A stretch of 64,000 nt of DNA from Marinomonas fungiae (GCF_001418205.1 NZ_LIQF01000003.1:310001-374000), one strand, 5' to 3'; counted from the stretch's first letter, positions 17,288-25,333 are shown. A program made the numbers and translations. The notes: a model not told the origin generated them from the sequence alone.

Positions 17288-17794
17288 TCAATACTCAGGT
17301 TTACTTAGGTCGACGCTGATACCAGCGTTGGCCAGAGTTCGACTGAGAACTTGTATGTTTCGAGCCATGTCTCTGGATAAATTTAAAATTAAGATGCCGA
17401 AGTCAAAAGCAAAGTGGTCATGAAATTCGCCAAACACATTGTAATCAACTTCTAAAATAACCGTGTCACCCAGTGCTTTCGCGTAGCCGTTTCTTGGTGA
17501 TAAGGAAATCATGCTTACATAGCCTAGCGCCTGACCAAAGGTTACCCTACGAATAAATGAAGTATCCATGTCATTGTCTTGGTAATAGCATAGTGCGCCT
17601 GTGATGATGATGTAAAAACTGTCACCTTTATCACCATCTTCAAACAACAGCTCGCCATCATCAAGGTGGGTTAACTTTCCTCGTTCAACTAAATAATCAA
17701 TTGCCGAGGCACTGAGTGCACCAAAGATTGACCCTTTTTTTAACGTATCGGCACAAAGATCGTAAGGGCAGTTTTTAGTAGTAACTGTGTTCAT
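17288..17794 (-). CDS. Stand-alone cyclic nucleotide-binding (cNMP) domain protein
   Basis: A 168-residue protein made almost only of a Crp-type beta-barrel domain. Residues about 20-130 contain LSASAIDYLVERGKLTHLDD, GELLFEDGDKGDSFYIIITG, FGQALGYVSMISLSPRNGYA and a closing strand. The phosphate-binding cassette is divergent: the usual FGE...R(S/T)A becomes GYVSMISLSPRNGYAKA, with an arginine but no glutamate at the ribose site, so cAMP or cGMP binding is uncertain. There is no helix-turn-helix, so it is not a Crp/Fnr repressor. It ends in a helix. ATG 17794 is preceded by GGGAGG; a GTG at 17803 would overlap that site. It converges on ridA with stops back to back. Confidence 0.72.
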   Translation of the reverse strand: MNTVTTKNCPYDLCADTLKKGSIFGALSASAIDYLVERGKLTHLDDGELLFEDGDKGDSFYIIITGALCYYQDNDMDTSFIRRVTFGQALGYVSMISLSPRNGYAKALGDTVILEVDYNVFGEFHDHFAFDFGILILNLSRDMARNIQVLSRTLANAGISVDLSKPEY

Positions 17795-17934
17795 AACAAC
17801 CACCTCCCTTTGACTTAAGCCTAAGCCTGAAGTGGAATTTTAACCATGTGATTTATTAAGGATTTCGTAGCAAACCGTAATCATTTAGTTTATATGCTTA
17901 ACGTCATTGTACGAACTAAGTAAATCCCCCCTTA

Positions 17935-18771
17935 TTATTTACGTTTATCGGCATAAGGGTAGGAATCTTGATACTCAAGAACTTCTACTTTATCTCCTAA
18001 TCTTATTTGGCCAATATTTTCAGCCACTAGATTCACACCAAAGGTGACGCCATCTCTCTCAAGTAAACGGAATTTAGCTAACGTTTTAAGGGGCTCTCCC
18101 TTACGGCTTCGTTGCGCTGTTTGAGGATCTAAAGTGGTAAAGATACAGCGCACGCAGGGTTTTACATTTTCAAATATGACCTCACCAATGCGAATGCGTT
18201 TCCAAGTGTCTTCCGCAAACGGCTGATTGCCTGAAATGACTATGTTTGGACGAAAGCGAGCCATTTCATTTGTCTGTGGGCCACTGCGATTAAGCTCATC
18301 TAGGGAGGCCTGAGTGGTTAAAAGGAAGGGATATCCATCAGCAAAGGCGACAGGTAGCTCAGGGCGACGACTGGTGAATCGCTCAGATTGTTCACCAAAA
18401 TAGACAAGTGAAGCATTGGTGCCTAATAAATCACTCAGCCATTGATCTGCTAACGTTGTGGTTCTCTGGGCTAGTACAGGGACTTCCCAGATCTCAGTGT
18501 TGAAATATTCGCGATTAAAATCGAGCGGATTCAAAACTAAAGGAAGTTTTATATCTGGGTGGGTTAAAGTCAGTATGGCGCTATCAATATCGGCTTGAAT
18601 TAAGCTAAGAGTAGGGTGCTCGCGCGCCGTCAGAAACATTCCTCGGTCATCTACAATCATATAGCGACGATCGAATTCTAAACCGCTCAGTGTAATGTTT
18701 GATTGTTGCAAAGGAATTGCTTTGCAGGATTTTAGAGGGTAAATAGCAAGTTCGGAAACTGTTAACGGCAC
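17935..18771 (-). CDS. MOSC domain-containing protein (YcbX-like, without ferredoxin domain)
   Basis: A 278-residue protein with the MOSC N-terminal beta-barrel (LAIYPLKSCKAIPL, then GLEFDRRYMIVDDRG at about 31-45) and a C-terminal MOSC domain. The conserved cysteine lies in KPCVRCIFTTLDP near 208-220, followed by GVNLVAENIGQIRLGDKVEV. MOSC proteins use this cysteine to hold a molybdenum-sulfur cofactor and reduce N-hydroxylated compounds or act as pyrimidine detoxification enzymes. E. coli YcbX (369 residues) has an added 2Fe-2S ferredoxin domain; this protein stops after the MOSC domain, so electrons would have to come from a separate protein. Two zinc-like cysteines 3 apart (CVRC) are seen in this subfamily. 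Confidence 0.8.
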   Translation of the reverse strand: MPLTVSELAIYPLKSCKAIPLQQSNITLSGLEFDRRYMIVDDRGMFLTAREHPTLSLIQADIDSAILTLTHPDIKLPLVLNPLDFNREYFNTEIWEVPVLAQRTTTLADQWLSDLLGTNASLVYFGEQSERFTSRRPELPVAFADGYPFLLTTQASLDELNRSGPQTNEMARFRPNIVISGNQPFAEDTWKRIRIGEVIFENVKPCVRCIFTTLDPQTAQRSRKGEPLKTLAKFRLLERDGVTFGVNLVAENIGQIRLGDKVEVLEYQDSYPYADKRK

Positions 18772-18830
18772 ATTGAGTCCTTATCAACGGAAAGAAAAAC
18801 CAAGTGTGAAGACTTTATCTTAGCGATGCA

Positions 18831-18904
18831 ACCCGCCCGGGTAAGCGATGCTTTAATCGCTTCTAAGCCCCAGCTTTATCCGGGGGGGGCAATACTTTAA
18901 TCGC
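18831..18904 (-). repeat. REP-like repeat, two degenerate copies
   Basis: Read leftward, 18904-18880 and 18860-18831 both open with GCGATTAAAG(C/T)AT(C/T)GC and run into a C-rich block (CCCCCCCCGG or TTACCCGGGCGGGT). The same unit is seen rightward at 35545-35577. The right copy can fold into a 7-bp hairpin, AAGCGAT (18843-18849) with ATCGCTT (18856-18862). A G8 run lies at 18882-18889. Two loci sharing an imperfect palindromic intergenic unit suggest a REP/BIME-type family, although two sites are few. Confidence 0.5.
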
Positions 18905-18926
18905 CCATATGACCTAAATTGTCAGG

Positions 18927-18975
18927 GATTAAAACAAAGCGGCCCCCTGAAATGTTGGGACATCTCAGGGGGCCG
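18927..18975 (-). terminator. Rho-independent terminator of the decarboxylase gene
   Basis: GGCCCCCTGA (18941-18950) pairs with TCAGGGGGCC (18965-18974); the loop adds further pairs (ATGT with ACAT). Read leftward it continues into GCTTTGTTTTAATCC. It lies 29 bases past the decarboxylase stop codon. Confidence 0.8.
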
Positions 18976-19003
18976 GTCTGTTACCTAATGCAAGGCAATT
19001 GTA

Positions 19004-20170
19004 TTAGATGTAGTACGACGCCAATGGAGGGAAGCCATTGAACTCTACTGCACTGTACGTGGTTGTGTAAGCGCCAGTAGAAAGCCAGTATAGACGGTCA
19101 CCGATAGCAAGATTCAATGGTAAGCCATACTTGTAGTTTTCGTACATGATGTCAGCACTGTCACAGGTTGGTCCAGCAATGATAACTTCTTCAAGCTCAC
19201 CCGTTTTCTCAACGTGAATTGGGTACTTGATCGACTCGTCAAGCGTTTCAATCAAGCCAGAGAACTTGCCTACGTCCGTAAATACCCAGCGGTTAAGAGC
19301 GGTGTGAGATTTACGAGAAATCAACACTACTTCACTTACTAGAATACCCGCATTGGAAATCAAAGAGCGACCAGGCTCAAGGATAATGCGTGGCATATCA
19401 TCGCCAAAGTCTTCCTCAAGGAAACGCGTGATTTCCTCTGCGTACGTAGCAAGGTCATTTGTTCGGCTGATGTAGTTTGCTGGGAAACCACCGCCCATGT
19501 TGATCATCTTAAGATGAATATCGTCTTCCGTTTTAAGACGCTCGAAAATAACTTTAACGCTGGCAATCGCCGCGTCCCAAGCACCAATGTCGCGTTGCTG
19601 AGAACCAACGTGGAAAGATACGCCGTAGGGCTCAAGACCTAATTCTTTCGCAAGGATCAAAAGATCCATCGCCATATCCGGACGACAGCCAAATTTGCGA
19701 GAAAGAGGCCAGTCTGCTGACACAGTGCCTTCGGTAAGAATGCGTACGTAAACGCGTGAACCTGGCGCCGCTTTTGCGATATTGCGCAAGTCAGCCTCTG
19801 AGTCCGTAGCGAACATGCGCACGCCTTTCTCGTAAAAGTAACGAACGTCTTTCGCTTTCTTAATCGTGTTGCCGTAACTTACTTGCTCAGGTGAAACGCC
19901 ACCAATCGCTAATAACTTATCTAGCTCGTAGCGAGAAGCGACATCGAAGTTGGAACCGCGGTCACGAAGTAGTGTCAGGATCTCTGGAGCTGGGTTGGCT
20001 TTAATAGCGTAGAACACATCCGCTGTTGGAAAGCCTTTAGTTAACTCAGTGTAAGCCTCATCGATCATTTTAGTGTCGATGACCACAAAAGGCGTTTCCT
20101 TTGTGTCAGCTAGGGCTTTTAAACGGTTGAACTGTTCTGGGGTGTAAAAAGAATGAACGTCAATAGACAT
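19004..20170 (-). CDS. speC: Ornithine-type decarboxylase (fold III PLP, eukaryotic-like)
   Basis: A 388-residue alanine-racemase-fold decarboxylase. Lys57 in FYAIKANP forms the Schiff base with PLP, MGGGFP is the phosphate loop, EPGRSL binds PLP phosphate, and Cys336-Asp337 in GPTCDSADI are the catalytic pair contributed across the dimer. Such enzymes make putrescine from ornithine, or cadaverine from lysine; the GPTCDSAD signature and length match the pseudomonad ornithine/lysine decarboxylases. This would feed the spermidine-synthase-like gene at the window's left edge, though they are not adjacent. ATG 20170 gives the family length, and AAGGAG is 9 bases upstream. The frame stays open to 20233 but those 21 codons look like leader. 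The leader of about 200 bases has two strong ribosome-site-like stretches. Confidence 0.85.
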   Translation of the reverse strand: MSIDVHSFYTPEQFNRLKALADTKETPFVVIDTKMIDEAYTELTKGFPTADVFYAIKANPAPEILTLLRDRGSNFDVASRYELDKLLAIGGVSPEQVSYGNTIKKAKDVRYFYEKGVRMFATDSEADLRNIAKAAPGSRVYVRILTEGTVSADWPLSRKFGCRPDMAMDLLILAKELGLEPYGVSFHVGSQQRDIGAWDAAIASVKVIFERLKTEDDIHLKMINMGGGFPANYISRTNDLATYAEEITRFLEEDFGDDMPRIILEPGRSLISNAGILVSEVVLISRKSHTALNRWVFTDVGKFSGLIETLDESIKYPIHVEKTGELEEVIIAGPTCDSADIMYENYKYGLPLNLAIGDRLYWLSTGAYTTTYSAVEFNGFPPLASYYI

Positions 20171-20338
20171 GGCGCATTGCTCCTTATCTTCAATAAAACA
20201 TAATCCGAAAAATACGCCTTTACCTCCCTCCATCCTACTTATGGCTGTTACTTATCCGGCGGTGAAAGCCTTAAGCGACTAGCGCAGCAGTTGAAGCGGT
20301 GCGGAATATGTTCAGCAACGACGCGAGGCGAAATTTAA

Positions 20339-20358
20339 GACGCAATCTTGATTGCGTC
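20339..20358. repeat. 9-bp inverted repeat in the speC upstream region
   Basis: GACGCAATC (20339-20347) and GATTGCGTC (20350-20358) form a near-continuous palindrome. Neither side has a good T-tract. It lies between the pmpB terminator and speC and could be a regulatory dyad or a weak terminator for leftward transcription. Confidence 0.35.
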
Positions 20359-20385
20359 AAGAAATTTCTTTTACTTTTTTTTAGG

Positions 20386-20412
20386 CTTAAAAAAAGGCCC
20401 CGAAGAGCCTTG
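20386..20412 (-). terminator. Rho-independent terminator after pmpB
   Basis: Read leftward, AAGGC-TCTTCGGG-GCCTT is a 5-bp stem with a CUUCGG-type stable loop region followed by seven T residues. It lies 14 bases beyond the pmpB stop. Confidence 0.8.
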
Positions 20413-20425
20413 ATTGTATAGTGTT

Positions 20426-20845
20426 CTAACTATTATTTCGATGGTTTTGGAAGTGAAAAATTGCAGATCCCGTGATTAATGCACCAATGAAATAGACGCC
20501 TTCTGCCGGGTTGTTGGTCAGCGCCGTTAAGCCAGGGCCTGGGCAGTAGCCACTTAACCCCCAGCCAATGCCAAACATAGCGGAACCAAGAATCAAATTT
20601 TTATCAATGTCACGTCGAGTAGGAACGTACCATTTATCTGCCAGCCAAGGTTTAGTGCGACGATTCCGTATCGCGTAGCCAATCATCCCTACGGCCACTG
20701 CACCGCCCATCACAAAGATTAGGGAAGGATTCCAGTCGCCAAAAATATCGAGGAAACCTAACACCACCGCAGGGTTTGTCATTTCGGAAACGGCTAACCC
20801 TAATCCAAATAAAAGACCGGTTAAGAAAGTAATCAAAGCGTACAT
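20426..20845 (-). CDS. pmpB: YeeE/YedE-type sulfur transport protein, half B (PmpB-like)
   Basis: A 139-residue inner-membrane protein with about four helices. [24 protein letters not shown] is the first family repeat and [16 protein letters not shown] the second, with the conserved cysteine of the thiosulfate path in GYCPGPG (near 109). YeeE-type carriers move thiosulfate or other sulfur species; the split two-gene form is called PmpA/PmpB and is common beside sulfide-responsive regulators. Its start is 9 bases after the pmpA stop, so the two are co-transcribed. No rhodanese or ArsR-type regulator is adjacent here. Confidence 0.8.
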   Translation of the reverse strand: MYALITFLTGLLFGLGLAVSEMTNPAVVLGFLDIFGDWNPSLIFVMGGAVAVGMIGYAIRNRRTKPWLADKWYVPTRRDIDKNLILGSAMFGIGWGLSGYCPGPGLTALTNNPAEGVYFIGALITGSAIFHFQNHRNNS

Positions 20846-20854
20846 AATGGCCTC

Positions 20855-21253
20855 TTATTTAGTAATAAACACAGTGATAATCGCGGTTGTCATAAAGATT
20901 GCTGTCGCAATCAATGAGCGCGGCGATAAACGAGAAATACCGCATACACCATGTCCACTGGTACAGCCACTGCCAAGACGAGTACCGTAACCTACTAATA
21001 AACCTGAAATAATTAGCAAGATAGGGCTGCGAACTTCAGGAAATGGCTGTGAAGGCTCAACTAGAATACCGTATGCACTGCCGCCAACAATTAAACCGAT
21101 CACAAATAAAAGTGGCAAAAAACGATCTTTGCTGAAAAGTGCTTGCGCTAAAATGCCGCTAATGCCGACCACTTTACCGGTAAACAGCAAATAAATAGCT
21201 GTGGTTAAGCCAATGAGCAAACCGCCGGCTAACGGGTATAAAAAGGTTTCCAT
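20855..21253 (-). CDS. pmpA: YeeE/YedE-type sulfur transport protein, half A (PmpA-like)
   Basis: A 132-residue membrane protein with the [24 protein letters not shown] repeat and [20 protein letters not shown], whose [11 protein letters not shown] cysteines are the family's sulfur relay site. It forms the first half of a split YeeE transporter with the downstream gene. ATG 21253 is preferred: AGAGGA lies about 10 bases before it, and a TTG at 21280 has no ribosome site. Confidence 0.82.
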   Translation of the reverse strand: METFLYPLAGGLLIGLTTAIYLLFTGKVVGISGILAQALFSKDRFLPLLFVIGLIVGGSAYGILVEPSQPFPEVRSPILLIISGLLVGYGTRLGSGCTSGHGVCGISRLSPRSLIATAIFMTTAIITVFITK

Positions 21254-21397
21254 AAAGGTTTTGTCCTCTGTATAAATCAACTACATAAGAATAATCTAAT
21301 ATATAGTGTGAATTCTATCGGAAATTAAGGATTAAAAGTAGGTTTTTTTGTATTCTTTATAAAATTTGTTTATGGGTCGAATGAGTAGAGAGCTTGC

Positions 21398-21814
21398 ATG
21401 ATATTTTTGCTTCCAAATGCGCCAAAGCTACCAGAGGGTGCCTCAAGTTATGGTGAATGCAGCTATGATGAAATAGTGAATCTAAATGGCAATCATTGGC
21501 GCAAAATACTCACAATCATTGCAAAGTTATGCAGCCAAGAAGATGAAGATTGGCGTATAGTTAGAGATCAATCTATTTGGCAAAGAGCCACCTTAATTTT
21601 TACGGTTGAGGAATTGACTTTAGAAGATGAATGGGTGTTCATTGTTGGAAAATCGTTTTCTAAAGATCTACCAATTCCTACTAGAGCCGTACTAGTTGAA
21701 GATGGTAAGCATCAAGCTTTTATTGAACATCGTCGTATTTGGACCCCTTACCTTGATTATCGACAGTTTCCCAATGCTCTGATTGATGCGCTGAAAAATG
21801 AAATTAGGAAGTAA
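21398..21814 (+). CDS. Conserved hypothetical protein (possibly DUF6942-like)
   Basis: A 138-residue soluble protein without signal peptide or membrane segment. Visible traits are NGNHWRKILTIIAKL near 30-44, a Trp-rich middle, IVGKSF near 91-96 and a C-terminal PYLDYRQFPNALIDAL. That closing pattern resembles a small uncharacterised family in marine gammaproteobacteria that I recall as DUF6942, but I am not sure of the number. It ends 2 bases before the TerB-like gene and is probably co-transcribed with it. Function unknown. Confidence 0.55.
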   Translation: MIFLLPNAPKLPEGASSYGECSYDEIVNLNGNHWRKILTIIAKLCSQEDEDWRIVRDQSIWQRATLIFTVEELTLEDEWVFIVGKSFSKDLPIPTRAVLVEDGKHQAFIEHRRIWTPYLDYRQFPNALIDALKNEIRK

Positions 21815-21816
21815 AT

Positions 21817-22254
21817 ATGATTAGTGCCTTAAAAAAATTATTTTCATTCAGTGAAGACGCATCCGATCCAATCAGCTACCAGCGAGCTGTAGCGGCGTTG
21901 TTATTAGAGGTTATTATCGCCGACAATGAGATTCATCCCGATGAAGAGCAAGTCGCCAAAGCTTCCATCAAAGCAGTCAGCGATCTTGGTGAAGATGTGG
22001 ATCAATTGTTTGACGAGGTCAAAAGCTCTATACGTGATGCTCACGATGCTTATCAATTTACTAAAGTGATTAACGAACAGGCATCTCTAGAGCAGAAGTT
22101 TGAACTACTTAAATGTCTATGGCGCGTTGCCTATGCTGATGGCAGCCTCGATGCTTACGAAGATCATCGAATTCGAAAAATTAGTGAGCTTCTGTTTATG
22201 CAGCATTCTGAATTTATTCAAGCTAAATTAGCGGCGAAGGAAGAAATGGAATAA
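21817..22254 (+). CDS. TerB-like (TerB/DjlA N-terminal) protein
   Basis: A 145-residue all-helical protein. Two acidic helix-loop motifs, VIIADNEIHPDEEQ (about 32-45) and AYADGSLDAYEDHRI (about 108-122), are the duplicated metal-binding D-x-x-x-x-x-x-E signatures of the tellurite-resistance TerB superfamily. The fold also occurs at the N-terminus of DjlA co-chaperones. Stand-alone copies are widespread and their role is undefined; tellurite resistance cannot be inferred because no other ter genes are here. A J-domain gene lies 1.2 kb away on the other strand, but not in the same operon. Confidence 0.75.
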   Translation: MISALKKLFSFSEDASDPISYQRAVAALLLEVIIADNEIHPDEEQVAKASIKAVSDLGEDVDQLFDEVKSSIRDAHDAYQFTKVINEQASLEQKFELLKCLWRVAYADGSLDAYEDHRIRKISELLFMQHSEFIQAKLAAKEEME

Positions 22255-22272
22255 ACCACCTGCAGTATCTCA

Positions 22273-22345
22273 GGTGTCAGATCCCTTATACACCAAAATC
22301 ATTTGAATATGCATTGAAGATTCTGTGTTAAAGGGATTTGACCCC
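22273..22345. repeat. Long imperfect inverted repeat between convergent genes
   Basis: TCAGATCCCTTATACAC (22277-22293) pairs with GTGTTAAAGGGATTTGA (22325-22341) with two mismatches and one G-T pair; three more pairs extend the base outward. The 31-nt interior is AT-rich. It fills the gap between the TerB-like gene and trmJ, which converge. It could serve as a factor-independent pause or terminator in both directions, or be a small repetitive element. Confidence 0.5.
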
Positions 22346-22363
22346 TATAAGTTGAGCAAGGGA

Positions 22364-23134
22364 TTACTGAGACTCTTGCTCTTCTTTAGCCTTCTTAGCT
22401 GCGTGGCTCATGCCTTCGTTAAGACCTGCTTCGCGGTCTACGGCAGCCAATACGCCGCGAAGAATCCCCAATTCCTGTTTCTCCGGGCGAGAGCGGTTAA
22501 AAAAGCGTTTCAGCTTATCTAGCACTTTTCCTGGGTGATTGCGTACCACGAAATTGATGCCGTATAAGGTTTCTTCCAAGTGTTCGTAGAACAAATCCAT
22601 TTCTTTTTTGCGTGGGTACTCTGGCACCACTTTGTCATGTACTAGCTCGTTCTGATGGGCCATCCAGATTTCGTAGGCTACGATTTGCACTGCTTGTGAA
22701 ATGTTTAGCACAGGGTATTCGTCGTTGGCATCGATGTACACTTGGCGATGACATTGAGCGATCTCTTCGTTCAATAACCCCATCGTTTCACGACCAAATA
22801 AAATGGCGATATTATGCTCTTTCGCTTCAGGAATGACCGTTTCAGCACATTCGCGTGCATTCATAATGGGTAATTGGAATGTGCGGTGACGGGCACTGGT
22901 ACCGATCACAAGACTACAATCGCCAATCGCTTCTTCCAACGTTTTAACAATGGTAGCGTTCTCAAGAAGATCCACGGCACCGGCGGCACGGCTAGTTGCT
23001 TCTTCTGATGGGTAATCGTTTGGATCGACCAAATACAGGTTGCTAAGCCCCATATTCTTCATGGCGCGAGCGATCGCGCCAATATTACCAGGATGGAAAG
23101 TGTTAATTAGTACAATGCGAATATTGCTGAGCAT
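22364..23134 (-). CDS. trmJ: tRNA (cytidine/uridine-32-2'-O)-methyltransferase
   Basis: TrmJ methylates the ribose of position 32 in the anticodon loop of certain tRNAs using AdoMet. The 256-residue protein is a SPOUT methyltransferase: N-terminal NTFHPGNIGAIARAMKNMG is motif 1 with the catalytic arginine, ILFGRETMGLLNEE is motif 2, and YPVLNISQAVQIVAYE forms the trefoil knot and AdoMet site (motif 3). A positively charged C-terminal tail follows. It starts 28 bases after the J-domain gene on the same strand, so the two are probably co-transcribed. Confidence 0.92.
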   Translation of the reverse strand: MLSNIRIVLINTFHPGNIGAIARAMKNMGLSNLYLVDPNDYPSEEATSRAAGAVDLLENATIVKTLEEAIGDCSLVIGTSARHRTFQLPIMNARECAETVIPEAKEHNIAILFGRETMGLLNEEIAQCHRQVYIDANDEYPVLNISQAVQIVAYEIWMAHQNELVHDKVVPEYPRKKEMDLFYEHLEETLYGINFVVRNHPGKVLDKLKRFFNRSRPEKQELGILRGVLAAVDREAGLNEGMSHAAKKAKEEQESQ

Positions 23135-23162
23135 GAAATAGTAACTCGTTTACGTTATCGGA

Positions 23163-24458
23163 TTACGGCGTAACAAGGTTTCTAAGTGTGAGCGACTGTT
23201 CGGTGCTGGCAAAATTAACCTGATCCAACACGACTCTTTGGCGCTCATCGAAGAGAAAACGCTGACAGGCGTGATGATACAGTGAACCTGTCTCCAACAC
23301 CAATCGGTAGTTACCTTTAGGAATAAAGTTCGCAGCAAAAGGCTGATTGGCATGCAAAAACACCGAGAAGGGTGGTTGTCCATCTAATGATTGGAATGTC
23401 AGCATGCTTGCGTCCGGAAGTTGATTTAATATGCGCAGCCGACTATTGCCGTTTGCACCACCAATAATCTCACCGTGATCGGGTGCTATACCAGGCTGGC
23501 CGATACAACCGGTTTCTTGAGCTCGCTCAACACTACCAAAGCCAAAATTTTCCGCTTTTGACCAACCAGTATTATTACCGTAGCGAAGCGTTAACCAATC
23601 CCCATCGGCTTTTAAAATATCGACATCTTGTAGGGCCGGAATTTTAGCCTTGATACTGGATGACACACTGGGTTCGGTAAACAATCGTGTTTCGTTTAAA
23701 GTGTAATGCTGACCCAAGCGATATTGAGGATATAGGCCACTAATGTATGGCTGTATTTCAATTGGATTGTCTTGATTCGACAGGGAGGACCAATAATTAG
23801 CACTGTAAATACCCATGGCAAACGTTGCTAAGTAAGTACATGCAATAAAAGCAGCTTTTGCTGCCCCCAAGCGATAAGGCTTAACACGTGAGGCGCCACT
23901 TGATTTTGCTGTTTGGTCGAAAGCGAAGTTATCTTGTTTAGCGGCTGAAGGGTTAACTTCCGGAGTTTCATAATCAAATGTTGAGAAGTCCGGCTCAGAA
24001 TGGGTTGTGCTTGCATCCGCTTTTCGCATCTCTTCATATAGGGCATTCATTCGACGTTGATGCAATGTGCTGCGTGCATTACGAAGTGCTTCTTCGCGGG
24101 CGCGCTCTTTTTGTGCATTACTGCGCTTCATATCCTCATAAGCGCGTTGCTGCTCTTTCACATATTCACGTTGCTTTGCGTCGCTTTCAAACTCGTAGCG
24201 TTCAAAGCCAGATGTGTTTTTAGTCGAGGCGCGCTCGGTAAAATCGTAGGGTTTCCACTCTTGCCCTTGGCTACGCTTGATGGCTGACAATACATTTTGA
24301 TACGCATCGTGGATACGTTGAAAATGCTCAGTGGTATCTTGGCCTGGATTTTTATCGGGGTGATAGCGACGAGCTAAACGACGGTAAGCAGCTTTCGCTT
24401 CCTGCTCCGTTGCATTGGTTGGCAATTCAAGAAGGTTAAAATCGTCGATTAGGCTCAT
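23163..24458 (-). CDS. Membrane J-domain (type III Hsp40) protein with SH3-like domain
   Basis: A 431-residue protein of mixed design. Residues 5-62 are a J-domain with His33-Pro34-Asp35 intact, so it should stimulate DnaK ATPase. Residues 63-195 are charged and probably disordered or coiled. One membrane helix lies near 204-225 (AFIACTYLATFAMGIYSANYW). The C-terminal half has a bacterial SH3-like domain (about 255-310, with LFTEPSVSSSIKAKIPALQD, VDILKADGDWLTLRYG and GWSKAENFG) and a beta-rich tail. The topology implied is a J-domain in the cytoplasm and an SH3-like sensor in the periplasm. No Gly/Phe or zinc region is present, so it is not DnaJ itself. It precedes trmJ. Confidence 0.75.
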   Translation of the reverse strand: MSLIDDFNLLELPTNATEQEAKAAYRRLARRYHPDKNPGQDTTEHFQRIHDAYQNVLSAIKRSQGQEWKPYDFTERASTKNTSGFERYEFESDAKQREYVKEQQRAYEDMKRSNAQKERAREEALRNARSTLHQRRMNALYEEMRKADASTTHSEPDFSTFDYETPEVNPSAAKQDNFAFDQTAKSSGASRVKPYRLGAAKAAFIACTYLATFAMGIYSANYWSSLSNQDNPIEIQPYISGLYPQYRLGQHYTLNETRLFTEPSVSSSIKAKIPALQDVDILKADGDWLTLRYGNNTGWSKAENFGFGSVERAQETGCIGQPGIAPDHGEIIGGANGNSRLRILNQLPDASMLTFQSLDGQPPFSVFLHANQPFAANFIPKGNYRLVLETGSLYHHACQRFLFDERQRVVLDQVNFASTEQSLTLRNLVTP

Positions 24459-24601
24459 AGGGTCAACTTACGTCAATTTCACAGCATTATGCCTTAATAA
24501 CGTCTCAGTACAAAGTTATCGGACGCTTAACCCTTGATTTGTACAGAGGTTTTGCCAAACTAGGCGTTTTTTGACAGTTCTATTGAAATGAGTGAAATGG
24601 C

Positions 24602-25084
24602 ATGAGCGAGACCTTAACCCACCTTGATTCTAACGGCAACGCACACATGGTTGACGTTAGTGATAAAGACGTCACTAAACGCACGGCCACCGCTCGTTCG
24701 GTAGTGAAAATGCTACCAGAAACCCTTAGAAAGGTGATTGAGGGCGGCTTACCAAAAGGGGATGTACTAGCGACAGTCCGTATTGCTGGCATTCAAGCAG
24801 CGAAAAAGACGCCAGACTTAATTCCTCTGTGTCACCCATTAATGCTTACTAAAATCACTTTGGATATTAATGTCCTAGACGAATGCCACATTGAAATTCT
24901 TTGTACCTGCGCTTTAAGCGGTAAAACCGGTGTCGAAATGGAAGCATTAACGGGCGCTAGCGTCGCTGCATTAACGTTATACGATATGTGCAAAGCCGTG
25001 GATAAGGGCATCGTTATTTGTGAAACCGCATTACTTGAAAAACACGGTGGTAAGAGCGGTTCATGGAGTGCAAATCGTGGCTAA
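24602..25084 (+). CDS. moaC: Cyclic pyranopterin monophosphate synthase
   Basis: MoaC converts 3',8-cyclo-7,8-dihydro-GTP to cyclic pyranopterin monophosphate in molybdenum cofactor synthesis. The 160-residue protein has all signatures: [13 protein letters not shown] (about 73-85), [25 protein letters not shown] (about 107-131) with the catalytic Lys and Asp, and the C-terminal GGKSGSW. It opens a moaC-moaD-moaE string; moaA and moaB are not in the window, so the MoaA product must come from a gene elsewhere. Moco-using or Moco-like proteins in the window are the MOSC protein and the SUOX-like periplasmic protein. Confidence 0.95.
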   Translation: MSETLTHLDSNGNAHMVDVSDKDVTKRTATARSVVKMLPETLRKVIEGGLPKGDVLATVRIAGIQAAKKTPDLIPLCHPLMLTKITLDINVLDECHIEILCTCALSGKTGVEMEALTGASVAALTLYDMCKAVDKGIVICETALLEKHGGKSGSWSANRG

Positions 25085-25331
25085 TCTTAAAATTGTCTTT
25101 TTTGCTTCCCTTCGTGAAACGATGAAATGTGACGAGCTTGAATTTGCAGTCGATGCAGCACTGACTGTTCGCCAACTGAAAGAGCTGCTCGCAGAACAAT
25201 TGCAGCAACCATTGCTGCTTGAAGAGAAAATTAAAGCAGCGATTGATTTCGATTTCGCCAGAGATGACGATCTGATCAATCCCGAAAGAGTACGCGAAGT
25301 CGCATTCTTCCCACCGGTCACTGGAGGTTAA
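25077..25331 (+). CDS. moaD: Molybdopterin synthase sulfur carrier subunit
   Basis: An 84-residue ubiquitin-like protein ending in PPVTGG; the terminal Gly-Gly is thiocarboxylated and delivers sulfur to the dithiolene of molybdopterin. The start is GTG 25077, which has GGAG 8 bases upstream and overlaps the moaC stop by 8 bases. The same frame is open further upstream within moaC, but those residues are not moaD-like. [12 protein letters not shown] is the conserved helix, and [17 protein letters not shown] the C-terminal strand and tail. Confidence 0.92.
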   Translation: MANLKIVFFASLRETMKCDELEFAVDAALTVRQLKELLAEQLQQPLLLEEKIKAAIDFDFARDDDLINPERVREVAFFPPVTGG

Positions 25332-25333
25332 GC

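Noticed and set aside
20180..20195. Tiny leader ORF (ATG TTT TAT TGA) before speC
   Set aside because: Three codons with poor spacing from the ribosome-like site; no pattern linking it to control.
25020..25076. Upstream extension of moaD inside moaC
   Set aside because: Not moaD-like; the GTG at 25077 with GGAG gives the standard 84-residue protein.
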